Source: Pararhodonellum marinum (GTDB lineage: Bacteria > Bacteroidota > Bacteroidia > Cytophagales > Cyclobacteriaceae). Taken from it: a stretch of 64,000 bases of DNA. The notes below the pieces were generated by a model. It was not told the DNA's origin, ran no database searches, and worked only from the letters and a program-made list of their open reading frames with translations. Location: contig NZ_JACEFJ010000008.1 of the NCBI RefSeq assembly GCF_015354735.1, positions 1 to 64,000 on the forward strand, read 5' to 3'. Made by a program: the position numbers and the translations under genes. This document shows positions 37,801 to 46,356 of the stretch, piece by piece; the first letter of the stretch is position 1; each line of letters begins with the position of its first letter.

Positions 37801-39147
37801 GATAAAATGAAACCCAAATTCATCGAACAAGCTTCTGCAAAAGGACATGATGCTAAAAAGCTGGAAAAGATCTGGAAGGATTGGGAGGCTTTTGCCTCCT
37901 ATGCTTTCAACAAATCCCATTCTACCTGCTATGCATGGATTGCTTATCAGACTGCTTACCTCAAGGCCCACTATCCAGCAGAATACATGGCTTCTGTGCT
38001 GAGCAACAACATGAATGACATCACACAGGTCACTTTCTTTATGGAAGAGTGTAAGCGGATGGGGATAGCGGTATTGGGTCCAGATGTCAATGAGTCGAAA
38101 AATGGGTTTACAGTCAACAAAGAAGGCCAGGTCAGGTTCGGATTGGCCGCGATCAAGGGGGCTGGAAATGCGGCGGTAGACAGCATCATCGAAGAAAGAG
38201 AAAAAAGCGGAACCTATGCCAACATCTTTGACTTCACCAAAAGGGTCAATTCAAGGGCATTGAACAAAAAGACTTTGGAAGCGCTGGCCATGGCTGGAGG
38301 ATTTGACTGTTTTCCGCAGCATCACAGAAGACAATATCTGGAAGCTCCTGAAGGGGACGTAACTTTGTTGGAAAAGGCAGTGAAATATGCGGCCAAGGTA
38401 CAGCAGGAAGCCGACAGTGCTCAAGTAAGCCTTTTTGGTGGGGGTAATGGGATGGAAGTACCCTTGCCAAGCATTCCATCCATGGAGCCCTTCAGCCAGT
38501 TGCAGCAACTCAATATAGAGAAAGAAGTGGTTGGCTTATACATTTCAGGACATCCTCTTGATCAGTTTAGGGTAGAGTTTGATGCCTTTACCAATACACC
38601 CCTCACCGCTTTCGCAAACATTGAAGGCCTTCGCCAGAAAAGAGAAAACATCAAAGCGGCCGGCATTGTAACATCCTTTGCACACAGGACCACCAAAACC
38701 GGGAAACCTTTTGGTACCCTTACCATGGAAGATTACCATGGAGGGCACACTTTCTTCCTTTTTGGTGAAGATTATGTCCGTTTCAAGGAATATTTCATGA
38801 CAGGATGGTTTCTCTATATCACCGGTAGTGTTCACCCCAACAAATGGAAAGAAAATGAGTTTGAATTTAAGATCAACAACGTGATGTTGCTCAGTGAGGT
38901 GCGAGGCAAAATGGTCAAGGGCATCCGCGTTAACATTGACTTGGATGACCTGAGTTTGGAAATCATGGAAAAGCTTGAAAAAATCACCCAAAAGTACAAA
39001 GGGGAGGCCAAATTATTTATCAATGTGATCGACAACAAAGAAAACATCACCCTCGACCTCATGTCTACAAAATACGCCATCGATCCTTCCAATGAAATGA
39101 TCAAAGAACTTGAACAGATTCCTGAGGTAGTATACAAAATCATATGA
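34858..39147 (+). CDS. dnaE: DNA polymerase III alpha subunit with fused N-terminal exonuclease
   Basis: Replicative polymerase of 1429 residues, about 270 longer than a plain DnaE. Residues 1-180 form a DEDDh proofreading exonuclease (IFDTETTGL, LVGHNVGFDI, DAHDAAYDVDAT), a job normally done by a separate epsilon subunit. A linker leads to a PHP domain from about residue 243 (FAHLHVHTQYSVL, AMTDHGNM). The polymerase core contains GPGRGSAAGSAVAYCTG and the catalytic PDIDIDFDDEGR near residue 655. Finger and HhH segments (KAMGKKQKDVLDKM) and a C-terminal OB-fold (GIVTSFAHRTTKTGKPFGTL) follow. The order exonuclease-PHP differs from PolC, where the exonuclease is inserted inside PHP. A 100-base gap precedes it. 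Confidence 0.95.
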   Translation: MYLIFDTETTGLPRDYNAPIHDLENWPRLVQLAWQLHDERGKLLSNHNFIIKPEGFNIPYNAEKVHGISTERALKEGQDLKKVLDAFQTDLTKAKYLVGHNVGFDINVTGAEFLRKSLPLLLTEKKQLDTKDLSTDYCAIPGGKGGKFKWPTLTELHKKLFGNGFGDAHDAAYDVDATAKCFFGLITQKVIAPEKGLKSEEVIYEAPKLDTANFVYAKDDQKAAAKEVLDAAGKADITDLKDTPFAHLHVHTQYSVLQATSEIPALIQKAKEFKMPAIAMTDHGNMMGAFHFVKEALMHDIKPIVGCEFNICKDRYNKSSKDDGFQTVLLAKNKGGYHNLAKLASYANTQGFYYVPRIDRQLLQEYKGDLIATTGGLWGEIPFLILNVGETQAEEAFLWWKEQFGEDFYVELNRHGIPEEEKVNEVLLQLAHKHGVKYFAANNTYYNQKTDAKAHDILLCVKDGELVEKPKKYIGKRGREFRYGFPNDEFYFKSPDEMKQLFADLPEAIFCTDEIVDKIETYKLAREVLLPKFEIPDEFTDPEDALDGGKRGENAYLRHLTYEGAKKRYGEITEEIKERLDFELSTIERTGYPGYFLIVQDFTGEARKMGVAVGPGRGSAAGSAVAYCTGITNVDPIAYDLLFERFLNPDRVSLPDIDIDFDDEGRQKVIDYVIQKYGSSQVAQIITYGTMAAKSAIRDTARVLNLPLSEADRLAKLVPDIKLKALFELAGDKVKLGIKLKNNAENIQKAEELIRLSKNHDEMAKTINQAKVLEGSVRNVGIHACGVIITPNDITNFVPVALAKDSEMFCTQFDNSVVESAGLLKMDFLGLKTLTLIKDAVKIVKERHGIELDPENFPIEDEKTYELFQKGETVGIFQYESAGMQKYMRELKPTVFADLIAMNALYRPGPLEYIPSFIRRKHGMEPISYDLEDMKEYLEETYGITVYQEQVMLLSQKLAGFTKGEADVLRKAMGKKQKDVLDKMKPKFIEQASAKGHDAKKLEKIWKDWEAFASYAFNKSHSTCYAWIAYQTAYLKAHYPAEYMASVLSNNMNDITQVTFFMEECKRMGIAVLGPDVNESKNGFTVNKEGQVRFGLAAIKGAGNAAVDSIIEEREKSGTYANIFDFTKRVNSRALNKKTLEALAMAGGFDCFPQHHRRQYLEAPEGDVTLLEKAVKYAAKVQQEADSAQVSLFGGGNGMEVPLPSIPSMEPFSQLQQLNIEKEVVGLYISGHPLDQFRVEFDAFTNTPLTAFANIEGLRQKRENIKAAGIVTSFAHRTTKTGKPFGTLTMEDYHGGHTFFLFGEDYVRFKEYFMTGWFLYITGSVHPNKWKENEFEFKINNVMLLSEVRGKMVKGIRVNIDLDDLSLEIMEKLEKITQKYKGEAKLFINVIDNKENITLDLMSTKYAIDPSNEMIKELEQIPEVVYKII

Positions 39148-39267
39148 TGGAATATTGGGAGGAAAAGCAATCAATCCAAAAAGTATGTTTATCCTAGACT
39201 TGTTCCCATTTTCAAACCCTACAAATTTGTTCCTACCTTGATAAAATAATTACTGACTAGGAACTTA

Positions 39268-39299
39268 TTGGACCACAAAGTAATTAAGAAGTATATTTG
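39268..39299 (+). promoter_or_regulatory. Promoter of trxA
   Basis: TTG (39268-39270), 21 bases, then TATATTTG (39292-39299), a perfect -7 box of the TAnnTTTG type, 31 bases before the trxA ATG. Confidence 0.5.
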
Positions 39300-39330
39300 A
39301 AAAATAAAGCAATCAACTAATCGCATAGAA

Positions 39331-39651
39331 ATGGCTAAAGCAATTGAAATTACAGACACCAACTTTGAGGAAATCATGAAATCCGAACAACCGATTCTGG
39401 TTGATTTTTGGGCTGAATGGTGCGGACCTTGTAAAATGATCGGACCTGTTGTAGAAGAATTGGCAGGGGATTATGAAGGAAAAGCAGTTATCGGCAAGGT
39501 AGATGTAGATGCCAACCCCAGTGTGGCCCAACAGTTTGGGATCAGAAGTATCCCTACGCTATTGTTCTTTAAAGGAGGTGAAATCGTAGATAAACAAGTG
39601 GGAGCAGTTCCGAAGGCTGTGCTGGCTCAAAAGCTCGAGGCACAATTATAA
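39331..39651 (+). CDS. trxA: Thioredoxin
   Basis: A 106-residue cytosolic thioredoxin with the active site WAEWCGPCKM (Cys31, Cys34), the buried Asp25 (LVDFW) and the cis-Pro loop RSIPTLLFFKGG. It reduces protein disulfides with electrons from thioredoxin reductase. Length and all key residues are standard, with no signal peptide. It is transcribed alone from a recognisable promoter and ends at a strong hairpin. The isolated position after dnaE suggests no functional link with replication beyond supplying ribonucleotide reductase. Confidence 0.97.
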   Translation: MAKAIEITDTNFEEIMKSEQPILVDFWAEWCGPCKMIGPVVEELAGDYEGKAVIGKVDVDANPSVAQQFGIRSIPTLLFFKGGEIVDKQVGAVPKAVLAQKLEAQL

Positions 39652-39674
39652 ATTCATTAAGGCCAAAAAAGAGG

Positions 39675-39709
39675 AAACCTTTCAGAATCTGATTCTGAAA
39701 GGTTTTTTT
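39675..39709. terminator. Terminator between trxA and the DUF502 gene
   Basis: AAACCTTTCAGAATC and GATTCTGAAAGGTTT form a near-perfect 15-bp inverted repeat followed by T on the plus strand. An A run at 39665-39670 gives a T run on the minus strand, so it may serve both convergent genes. Confidence 0.88.
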
Positions 39710-39711
39710 AC

Positions 39712-40290
39712 TTATATGACCTGATCATTTTGTTCTAGAGGGGACAGGTTCGAAACTCCACCAGAAACAATGAATTTCATGATGTCAGCGCTTTTGACAT
39801 TTTTTAAAACCTGAATGTTTTCTTTAGGAACCAAGAATAGATTACCTGAAAAATTGTAGCTGTGGGGGAAATAAACCGCCGCGAGATTCGATTCCAGTAC
39901 CGAAAGGTCATCTTGAGTAATAAAGCCCAATCTGGATATGTTTTCAGAAAGTTTGACCACCACAGGCACATTGAACTTCTTTTTATCTCCCACAAATGCG
40001 CTCATTAAGTCTTTGACACTGGTATATAAGATATTGACCAAAGGGATTTTAAAAACCCATCGTTCAAATTCTTCAAACAGCGGCCTGGTGATGAATAATC
40101 CCGCTAAGTATCCAATAAAGATGATGAACGCTATGATGATCAAAATCCCCAATCCTGGAATAGGAATAGGCAATAGACCATCCAGAAAGTTGAGAATCAA
40201 CACAATCACATAAATAGTTAATGCCAAGGGAACGACAAAAAGTAGACCCCTGAAGAAATATTTGATAAAGCGTCTGTAAGTGAAAGCCAT
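39712..40290 (-). CDS. DUF502 domain membrane protein
   Basis: A 192-residue inner-membrane protein of the DUF502 family, function unestablished. It has two N-terminal helices (YFFRGLLFVVPLALTIYVIV and LGILIIIAFIIFIGYLAGLF) with a short PIPIPG turn. The conserved KIPLVNILYTSVKDLMSAF follows, then a soluble domain with VYFPHSYNFSGNLFLVP. It is transcribed alone and converges on trxA. Length and motif order match the family well. Confidence 0.9.
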   Translation of the reverse strand: MAFTYRRFIKYFFRGLLFVVPLALTIYVIVLILNFLDGLLPIPIPGLGILIIIAFIIFIGYLAGLFITRPLFEEFERWVFKIPLVNILYTSVKDLMSAFVGDKKKFNVPVVVKLSENISRLGFITQDDLSVLESNLAAVYFPHSYNFSGNLFLVPKENIQVLKNVKSADIMKFIVSGGVSNLSPLEQNDQVI

Positions 40291-40498
40291 AAAAGGTGCT
40301 GGTTTTTGTTTAAATTTTTAGTCTGAAATTAATTTCAATCTGCTTGTTTTTAAAGCTTCAAATTGGCTGCCAAAATATATGCTGTTAATATAATTCTAGT
40401 TTTTATTTAAATAATTCAATCAAATTGTTTATTTTTAGGATGGAACTTTACTTGCCGAAGATCATGCCTTATTTGGGCTAAGAAATCAATTCAATGGT

Positions 40499-40529
40499 AT
40501 TTGACATTGTGTTAAATGAAGTGTCAAAT
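40499..40529. promoter_or_regulatory. Inverted repeat upstream of the orphan lipoprotein
   Basis: ATTTGACA (40499-40506) and TGTCAAAT (40522-40529) are perfect 8-bp inverted repeats with 15 bases between them, about 86 bases before the start. The rest of 40291-40614 is AT-rich and holds nothing else recognised. It could be an operator or a chance pairing. Confidence 0.35.
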
Positions 40530-40614
40530 TCTCTCTATTTAAAGGTTTTACATCAAAATTTACAAATTGTTCCATTTAAAAACTTGTCAATTCAATCAAA
40601 ATAACCTCGTCCCA

Positions 40615-41583
40615 TTGAAAAAATTTGATGTTAAGCCAATTTTTAACTTCTATTCAATTAAAATCACTTTTTGTTTTTTATTTGCTATGACCACTTTGGT
40701 AGGTTGTAAAACCACCAAATTAATAGATAAAGAAATAAGTGAATTGCATAAAAGCTGTTATGAATATGTAATTTCGCATGAAACAAGCAAGGCCTCCACA
40801 TTTGAACCTGAAGATTACGACGAAACACTTCTGGATGCCTTCTCCAAAGAGTCACTCCTTGTGGCCAATACCATCGGTCAGATTGATCCAATCACTAAAC
40901 TGTTCAAGGAGGATAAATTCAATGATTTTTCCCAGTTCCGAACTTACCAAAAAATCATAAACAACATCACTTTAGCTGAACTGGAAGTTTTTTCTTTCAC
41001 CTCCGCAATTAGATGCGAAGAAGATAAAATGGAACAGCTGGCCTGGTTTATGGAAAGACTTGAATCAGATGCATCAAGTAAAAATACGGTAACGGGAATC
41101 CTGATCGATGCTTCAGCCAATATCGCTAGTGCCGCCATCATTATTTGGGCCATAAATGGCAATACCGTAAGACAATTATTGGGTGTGGGTGCATCGCTTA
41201 CTCAGATATTTCTCAATCTCAGAGGCCGATCCATCACCTATATTGCCGAAGTTGAGCACCCAGTGAATATCCTCAATGAGATTTTTGAAGGAGAGGAATG
41301 GTCTGATTACGTTCCAGTCAACATCTGGTATTATTTAGACAACAGGTCGCCGGATTTTACAGACAGATCCATAAAAGTCTTGTTGATGGATTCATGGGAA
41401 GAATATAACATCCGAGAAAATAAATCACTCTACCTTTCTTCAGGAGGGAACTATACTTCGCAGCAGCTTAGAAACCGCGCTTCCATGTTAGAACAGTTGG
41501 CATCCTACACTGAATTGATTTTGCAAGACCTCTTGAAACTAAGACAAGAATTGGAAGATTATATCGATGAGCAGGAAAGCTGA
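40615..41583 (+). CDS. Uncharacterised lipoprotein
   Basis: I do not recognise the family. A TTG start at 40615 gives 322 residues opening MKKFDVKPIF with a signal core FCFLFAMTTLVG and lipobox Cys31. An earlier TTG at 40567 would add 16 polar residues, and the first ATG lies inside the signal peptide. The mature part is mostly helical and acidic. A central hydrophobic stretch (TVTGILIDASANIASAAIII then WAINGN) could be a membrane hairpin or buried core. A C-terminal coiled-coil-like segment (QDLLKLRQELEDYIDEQ) follows. It stands alone between DUF502 and the nqr operon and shares a bidirectional terminator with nqrE. Confidence 0.65.
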   Translation: MKKFDVKPIFNFYSIKITFCFLFAMTTLVGCKTTKLIDKEISELHKSCYEYVISHETSKASTFEPEDYDETLLDAFSKESLLVANTIGQIDPITKLFKEDKFNDFSQFRTYQKIINNITLAELEVFSFTSAIRCEEDKMEQLAWFMERLESDASSKNTVTGILIDASANIASAAIIIWAINGNTVRQLLGVGASLTQIFLNLRGRSITYIAEVEHPVNILNEIFEGEEWSDYVPVNIWYYLDNRSPDFTDRSIKVLLMDSWEEYNIRENKSLYLSSGGNYTSQQLRNRASMLEQLASYTELILQDLLKLRQELEDYIDEQES

Positions 41584-41598
41584 AGAAAAAATTTGACA

Positions 41599-41633
41599 CA
41601 AAAAAAGGAAGCCTTTGGAACTTCCTTTTTTTG
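41599..41633. terminator. Bidirectional terminator between the lipoprotein and nqrE
   Basis: CAAAAAAAGGAAG and CTTCCTTTTTTTG form a 13-bp inverted repeat around CCTTTGGAA. Flanking A and T runs allow termination from both convergent genes. Confidence 0.85.
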
Positions 41634-41646
41634 TCTTCTATTTTTT

Positions 41647-42258
41647 TTAAAGGTCTATTCCCATAAAGGACATAAATGCCAATCCCATCAATCCTGTCAA
41701 CAACATGGTGATGCCAAGTCCTTTTAGGCCATTTGGTACGTTAGAATACTTGAGCTTTTCCCTGATGGCTGCCAAAGCCACGATAGCAAGGAAAAAACCA
41801 ACTCCTGACCCAAATCCATAAACTGCTCCTTCAGCCAGTGTATAATCTCTACCTGCCATAAACAAAGATCCTCCTAAAATAGCACAGTTAACTGCGATAA
41901 GAGGAAGAAAAATTCCAAGGGAACCGTAGAGTGCAGGTGCAAATTTCTCAACCACCATTTCCACCAGCTGGACCATAGCTGCAATCACAGCGATGAACAT
42001 GATGAATCTGAGGAAGGAAAGATCTACTGAGGCGAAAGTTTCGCCCAGAAAGCCCAATGCTCCTTCTTTCAAAACAAATTCATTTAAAAGCCAATTGACT
42101 GGTACGGTTACAGTCAATACGAAGATTACAGCTGCACCCAAACCCAAGGCCGTGGATACTTTCTTTGACACCGCCAAAAAGGAACACATCCCAAGAAAGT
42201 AGGCGAACACCATATTTTCAATGAAAATTGATCTTATTGCTAAACTAACTAATTCCAT
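41647..42258 (-). CDS. nqrE: Na+-translocating NADH:quinone reductase subunit E
   Basis: A 203-residue membrane subunit with six helices, homologous to NqrD and RnfA/RnfE, forming the NqrD/E pair that carries the membrane 2Fe-2S centre and Na+ path. Typical segments are [19 protein letters not shown] (with the conserved Cys), [16 protein letters not shown] (second conserved Cys) and [20 protein letters not shown]. It follows nqrD by 13 bases. It is the last gene of the operon: the next gene is convergent and a terminator follows, so nqrF is absent from its usual place. Confidence 0.96.
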   Translation of the reverse strand: MELVSLAIRSIFIENMVFAYFLGMCSFLAVSKKVSTALGLGAAVIFVLTVTVPVNWLLNEFVLKEGALGFLGETFASVDLSFLRFIMFIAVIAAMVQLVEMVVEKFAPALYGSLGIFLPLIAVNCAILGGSLFMAGRDYTLAEGAVYGFGSGVGFFLAIVALAAIREKLKYSNVPNGLKGLGITMLLTGLMGLAFMSFMGIDL

Positions 42259-42271
42259 TTTTTCTCAATAT

Positions 42272-42955
42272 TTAGTGTTCTACATATCCTGTTTTGGTAC
42301 GCTGTACCCAAATGATCAATCCCAGGATGATGAAAGCTCCTACAGGAGAGACCATAAGCCCATTGGTGGCCAAAGAGAAATCCTCTCCGAAAAGACCTGA
42401 GATCGTGTCGAAGACCGGAATGCCAAAAACCGTACCCGATCCCCATAATTCTCTAAAGAAAGCCACGGCCAGAATGATCCAAGAATAACCCAAAGCGCTT
42501 CCAAATCCATCAAGAATAGAATCATAAGGCTTATTTCCTAAGGCAAAAGCTTCTAACCTACCCATGATGATACAATTGGTGATGATCAATCCGATAAACA
42601 CAGAAAGTTCTTTATACATGTCAAAGGCAAAGGCTTTCAACACCTCATTGACCAAAGTTACCAATGTGGCAACTACGGCAAGTTGAACGATAATCCTTAC
42701 CCGTGTGGGGATGATGTTCCTCATCAGAGAGATGGTCAGGTTACCCATAACCAAAACAAAAATAACTGAAATGGCCATCACTAATGTAGGCTGCATCTGT
42801 GTGGTCACTGCCAAGGCGGAACAAATTCCAAGTACCTGAATGGTAATGGGGTTGTCATCTACCAAAGGATCTGTGACTAGTTTTTTTCTTCTTTTCGAAA
42901 GAAGGGCTTCGGCTGGTTTTTTATCTATTGCTTTTTCTGCAGTTTCAGTACTCAT
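42272..42955 (-). CDS. nqrD: Na+-translocating NADH:quinone reductase subunit D
   Basis: A 227-residue membrane subunit paired with NqrE. After a Lys-rich N-terminal extension (DKKPAEALLSKRRKKLVTDP), six helices follow, with IQVLGICSALAVTTQMQPTL holding the conserved Cys. FIGLIITNCIIMGRLEAFA holds the second Cys and LDGFGSALGYSWIILAVAFF marks the next helix. The Cys residues of NqrD and NqrE are known to bind an intramembrane iron-sulfur centre. The gene lies 25 bases after nqrC and 13 before nqrE. The N-terminal extension of about 30 residues is longer than in Vibrio. Confidence 0.96.
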   Translation of the reverse strand: MSTETAEKAIDKKPAEALLSKRRKKLVTDPLVDDNPITIQVLGICSALAVTTQMQPTLVMAISVIFVLVMGNLTISLMRNIIPTRVRIIVQLAVVATLVTLVNEVLKAFAFDMYKELSVFIGLIITNCIIMGRLEAFALGNKPYDSILDGFGSALGYSWIILAVAFFRELWGSGTVFGIPVFDTISGLFGEDFSLATNGLMVSPVGAFIILGLIIWVQRTKTGYVEH

Positions 42956-42980
42956 ATCTTTGTTTTTGAGACAGTCAATT

Positions 42981-43754
42981 TTAATTTAAGGCCACTGGGG
43001 CATCTTCACCGGACTTCTTCTTATCCAAATAAGCCTGATAGTGACTCAGATAATTTTTCAACATTTTATTTACTCCGTTTGCGGTGATGGTGGCACCGGA
43101 AAGACCATCTACTTTGTGAGGCTCTCCTGAATAATCTCTACCTTCACCTTTTTGCATTTCCACAGCCTGGAGATTGCCCTCTTCATCGAAGATCATTTTA
43201 CCTTCAAACCTGTTTTGGACAGAAGAAGCGGTTATCCTCGCTCCAAGGCCAGGGGTTTCTCCCTTATGAGAAAATGTAACCCCTTCAATGGTATTAAGGT
43301 CTGTTTGAAGTGCAAGAAAACCCCATATTTCATCCCATAGGCCAAAGCCATGTACGGGTAGAATGAAGGATTTGATGTTTTCCTCATTACCCATTTCGTG
43401 GTACATAAATACGGGATAAAATCTATCCTCAGGTTTCATTTTATAGTTTCTGGCGACGTTTACGTTTTCTGCCACCAAAGGATTGCCATCCCGGTCATTT
43501 TCAATTTCCTCTCCATCGATATTGACTACCTTCGAGGAGATGGTTTTGTCGTAATATTCCAAAACTTCTTCGGGTTTCATGGCCCCAAGTTCATCTCCAT
43601 CCATCACGGCCCCCAAAATCTGCTTTTTAGTATCCAACTCCTGGGCTTTCTTTTGAATAGGTCCAAGCAATTCTGCTGTACCTGATAACAATAAACCCAA
43701 TACGACTGTCAATATCACAGAGAATGTGATTACGTAAGCATTAGACTGTTGCAC
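42981..43754 (-). CDS. nqrC: Na+-translocating NADH:quinone reductase subunit C
   Basis: A 257-residue subunit with one N-terminal helix (VITFSVILTVVLGLLLSG) and a periplasmic FMN-binding domain. The flavinylation motif DGLSGATITANGV (about residue 220) carries the Thr to which FMN is attached by ApbE. The start is GTG at 43754, inside the nqrB end (14-base overlap), which fixes the reading and implies coupling. The preceding helix also has the conserved KKAQELDTKKQIL. No apbE gene lies in the window. Confidence 0.95.
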   Translation of the reverse strand: MQQSNAYVITFSVILTVVLGLLLSGTAELLGPIQKKAQELDTKKQILGAVMDGDELGAMKPEEVLEYYDKTISSKVVNIDGEEIENDRDGNPLVAENVNVARNYKMKPEDRFYPVFMYHEMGNEENIKSFILPVHGFGLWDEIWGFLALQTDLNTIEGVTFSHKGETPGLGARITASSVQNRFEGKMIFDEEGNLQAVEMQKGEGRDYSGEPHKVDGLSGATITANGVNKMLKNYLSHYQAYLDKKKSGEDAPVALN

Positions 43755-44946
43755 GTTGTAACCTCCTTTTTTTATTTGCTTTTACTACATAGTAATCAAT
43801 TAGCGGTGCGAATACATTCATAAACAATACCGCTAGCATTATGCCTTCCGGATAGGCTGGATTGGTGACTCGAATGATCACGGTCAGCACACCAATGAGA
43901 ATGCCATATATCCATTTACCGGTTTCGGTTTGAGAGGCCGACACTGGATCTGTCGCCATAAATACAATTCCGAAAGCCACTCCTCCCATAACCCAATGGT
44001 ATTCAGGAGCCATGGCCATGAAGTTATTGACAGCCAGTAAGTTCAAGAGTGCTCCCATAAGATAAACTCCGGCAAAACCACTGACTATGATTTTCCAACT
44101 TGCCACACCAGTACCGATGAGAATTGCTGCACCGATCAAGGCCATCAAGGTAGAGGTTTCTCCTATGGATCCTGGAATAAATCCGAAAAACATATTGGCA
44201 AAGCTGAATAAATTATCTGACAAGGCAGTATTGTGGGAAGCCAGCGCAGCAGTAACTGACTGCTCTCCTTCCACTCCGGCATTGTAAGCGACCGCAAGGG
44301 CTGTGGCCCCTGAAAATCCGTCGATAGGCGTTTTATCTCCAATATAGGTCCAAACCTGGTCTCCTGAAATCTGGGCTGGGTAGGCAAAATAAAGGAATGC
44401 TCTGGCTGTCATGGCGACGTTTAAAATATTCATCCCAGTACCTCCAAACACTTCCTTTGCAATCACAACCGCGAAAATTGTCGCTATGGCCACCTGCCAA
44501 AGAGGAATGGTAGCTGGAATCACTAAAGGAATCAACATTCCGGTTACCAAAAAACCTTCATTTACTGGATGTTTTCTGATGACAGCAAATACTACTTCTA
44601 CCAAGCCACCTGCGGCATAAGACACAATGACGATAGGTAAAACCAATTGTAACCCCAAAAGAAACTTGTCTCCAAATGTGGCTGCTTCCCCCACTGCAAG
44701 AAAATGCATGTGGCCTGTGTTGTAAATACCAAACAACAAGCAAGGAATCATGGCTACAACTACAGTAATCATCATCCTTTTCAGATCGATGGCATCCTTT
44801 ACCTGAGCACCTTTGATACCATTGGTATGGTTGGGAGAAAACATAAAGGTCTCCCCTGCTTCATACAGATAGTATAGGTTTTCTAATTTTCCACCTTTTT
44901 GGAAAAGTGGTTTCTGTTTGTCCAACAGATCGCGTAGAAACTTCAT
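43741..44946 (-). CDS. nqrB: Na+-translocating NADH:quinone reductase subunit B
   Basis: A 401-residue core membrane subunit that binds covalent FMN and riboflavin and transports Na+. The FMN site is DGFSGATALAVAY (Thr near residue 195). The N-terminal LRDLLDKQKPLFQKGGKLEN, RMMITVVVAMIPCLLFGIYN and the C-terminal PVSASQTETGKWIYG are characteristic. It starts 5 bases after the nqrA stop codon and overlaps nqrC, so the genes form a compact operon. Confidence 0.97.
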   Translation of the reverse strand: MKFLRDLLDKQKPLFQKGGKLENLYYLYEAGETFMFSPNHTNGIKGAQVKDAIDLKRMMITVVVAMIPCLLFGIYNTGHMHFLAVGEAATFGDKFLLGLQLVLPIVIVSYAAGGLVEVVFAVIRKHPVNEGFLVTGMLIPLVIPATIPLWQVAIATIFAVVIAKEVFGGTGMNILNVAMTARAFLYFAYPAQISGDQVWTYIGDKTPIDGFSGATALAVAYNAGVEGEQSVTAALASHNTALSDNLFSFANMFFGFIPGSIGETSTLMALIGAAILIGTGVASWKIIVSGFAGVYLMGALLNLLAVNNFMAMAPEYHWVMGGVAFGIVFMATDPVSASQTETGKWIYGILIGVLTVIIRVTNPAYPEGIMLAVLFMNVFAPLIDYYVVKANKKRRLQRATV

Positions 44947-44951
44947 ATCTA

Positions 44952-46316
44952 TTAACTAAATTGTATTAATTCTATACCTTTCCTAACAATTTGCTGTACG
45001 GGGTGTTTAGAAACATCCACAAATTCGCACAATGCTAGGTCTTCTTCAATAACTTCATAGATGCCAAGTTCCTCCATATCATCATAATCTTCAGCCATGA
45101 TGGCTTTCAGCAAATATACGGGAAGGATATCCATTGGGGTTACGCTTTCAAAAACCCCCGTTTCAACAAATGCCCTTTCTTCCCCTCTGCTATTGGAATC
45201 CAAGACAAACTCTTTTTTGGGATTTAGGAATGAAAACAATCCCAAAGCCCGGTGGTAGCTTAATTTATTCATGGTCGGCTTTATCCAACCCAAAAATTCA
45301 TAATAATCCCCTTCAGGAATCATTGTGATCTGATTGTGGTAGAAACCCAGATAACCATCTCTGTTAATTCTTTCACCTGACAAAACATTTCCGGAAATTA
45401 CCCGAACATTGTCCATTTTGGTATTGCCTTCGACCATGGTATCTACACATGCCCCAGAATATGTTTTTGCATATACAGCCTGTTTGGCCTCAGAGCCTGT
45501 GATGGCTACGATTTTAGAAGCATCGTATTTGCCATCCAAGAAGAGTTTGCCAATTTGGGCTACACCAAAAGGATTTACTGTCCATACGAGGTCTCCTTTG
45601 CCTATGGGATCCAAATGATGGATATGTACTCCTACGTTTCCTGCAGGATGTGGGCCTGTAAACTGATTGATTTCCACACCCTGAAGATTGTTGTAAATTT
45701 CAGGAGAGCTTTCGTTACCGTTCAGACCTAGGAAAACTTTTCCTCCACTTAATTTTTTCAAAACATCTATACCTGCCTGAAAATACTTTTCCTGTCCCAG
45801 GAGCAAAAACCCGTAATCAGGTGCAAGAGGGGCAGTATCAAAGCCTGAAATGAAAATAGACTTTGGCGTGTCATCGGGATTGGCCACGACTCCAAAGGGT
45901 CTTTGAATGATTTGAGGCCAAACCCCACTTTTGGCGATAAGCTCAACGGCTGCTTCTCTGGAAATCGATTTTAAGTCAGCCGTTTGGTGTTTTTTGAATG
46001 TTTCAAAACTGATTTCTTTGTCAGCCAGGATTTTGATTTCAAGTAACTTTCTTTTTTCTCCTCGCTTGACCTCTACTATTTCACCAGAAACCGGGGAGGT
46101 GTACATGACCTTTTCCAAGGCTTTGTCAAACAAGATCGGAGTTCCTGCTTTTACGGTGTCACCTTCATTGACTAATACTTTTGGTCTTGCCAAACCGATG
46201 AAATCTGTCGGTTTGATGGCAAAAGTCTGGGCAGGTTTGAACGCAACCAACTCCTTTTTGGCCTTTCCAGCCAGGTTGATATCAAATCCTTTCTTTAACT
46301 TTATAGTTTTTGACAT
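44952..46316 (-). CDS. nqrA: Na+-translocating NADH:quinone reductase subunit A
   Basis: A 454-residue cytoplasmic peripheral subunit involved in quinone reduction, first gene of the nqr operon. Recognisable are the N-terminal IKLKKGFDINLAG, the barrel-sandwich RPKVLVNEGDTVKAGTPILF with SPVSGEIVEVKRGEKR, and the later GPHPAGNVGVHIHHLDPI. C-terminal SLBB-like sequences follow. The protein has no membrane helices. It lies downstream of ispH on the same strand but with a 134-base gap that holds a -7 box and a palindrome, so it probably has its own promoter. Confidence 0.97.
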   Translation of the reverse strand: MSKTIKLKKGFDINLAGKAKKELVAFKPAQTFAIKPTDFIGLARPKVLVNEGDTVKAGTPILFDKALEKVMYTSPVSGEIVEVKRGEKRKLLEIKILADKEISFETFKKHQTADLKSISREAAVELIAKSGVWPQIIQRPFGVVANPDDTPKSIFISGFDTAPLAPDYGFLLLGQEKYFQAGIDVLKKLSGGKVFLGLNGNESSPEIYNNLQGVEINQFTGPHPAGNVGVHIHHLDPIGKGDLVWTVNPFGVAQIGKLFLDGKYDASKIVAITGSEAKQAVYAKTYSGACVDTMVEGNTKMDNVRVISGNVLSGERINRDGYLGFYHNQITMIPEGDYYEFLGWIKPTMNKLSYHRALGLFSFLNPKKEFVLDSNSRGEERAFVETGVFESVTPMDILPVYLLKAIMAEDYDDMEELGIYEVIEEDLALCEFVDVSKHPVQQIVRKGIELIQFS

Positions 46317-46356
46317 ATTTAAATTTTGAAACTAGATGGTCTGTTGAAAAACGCCT

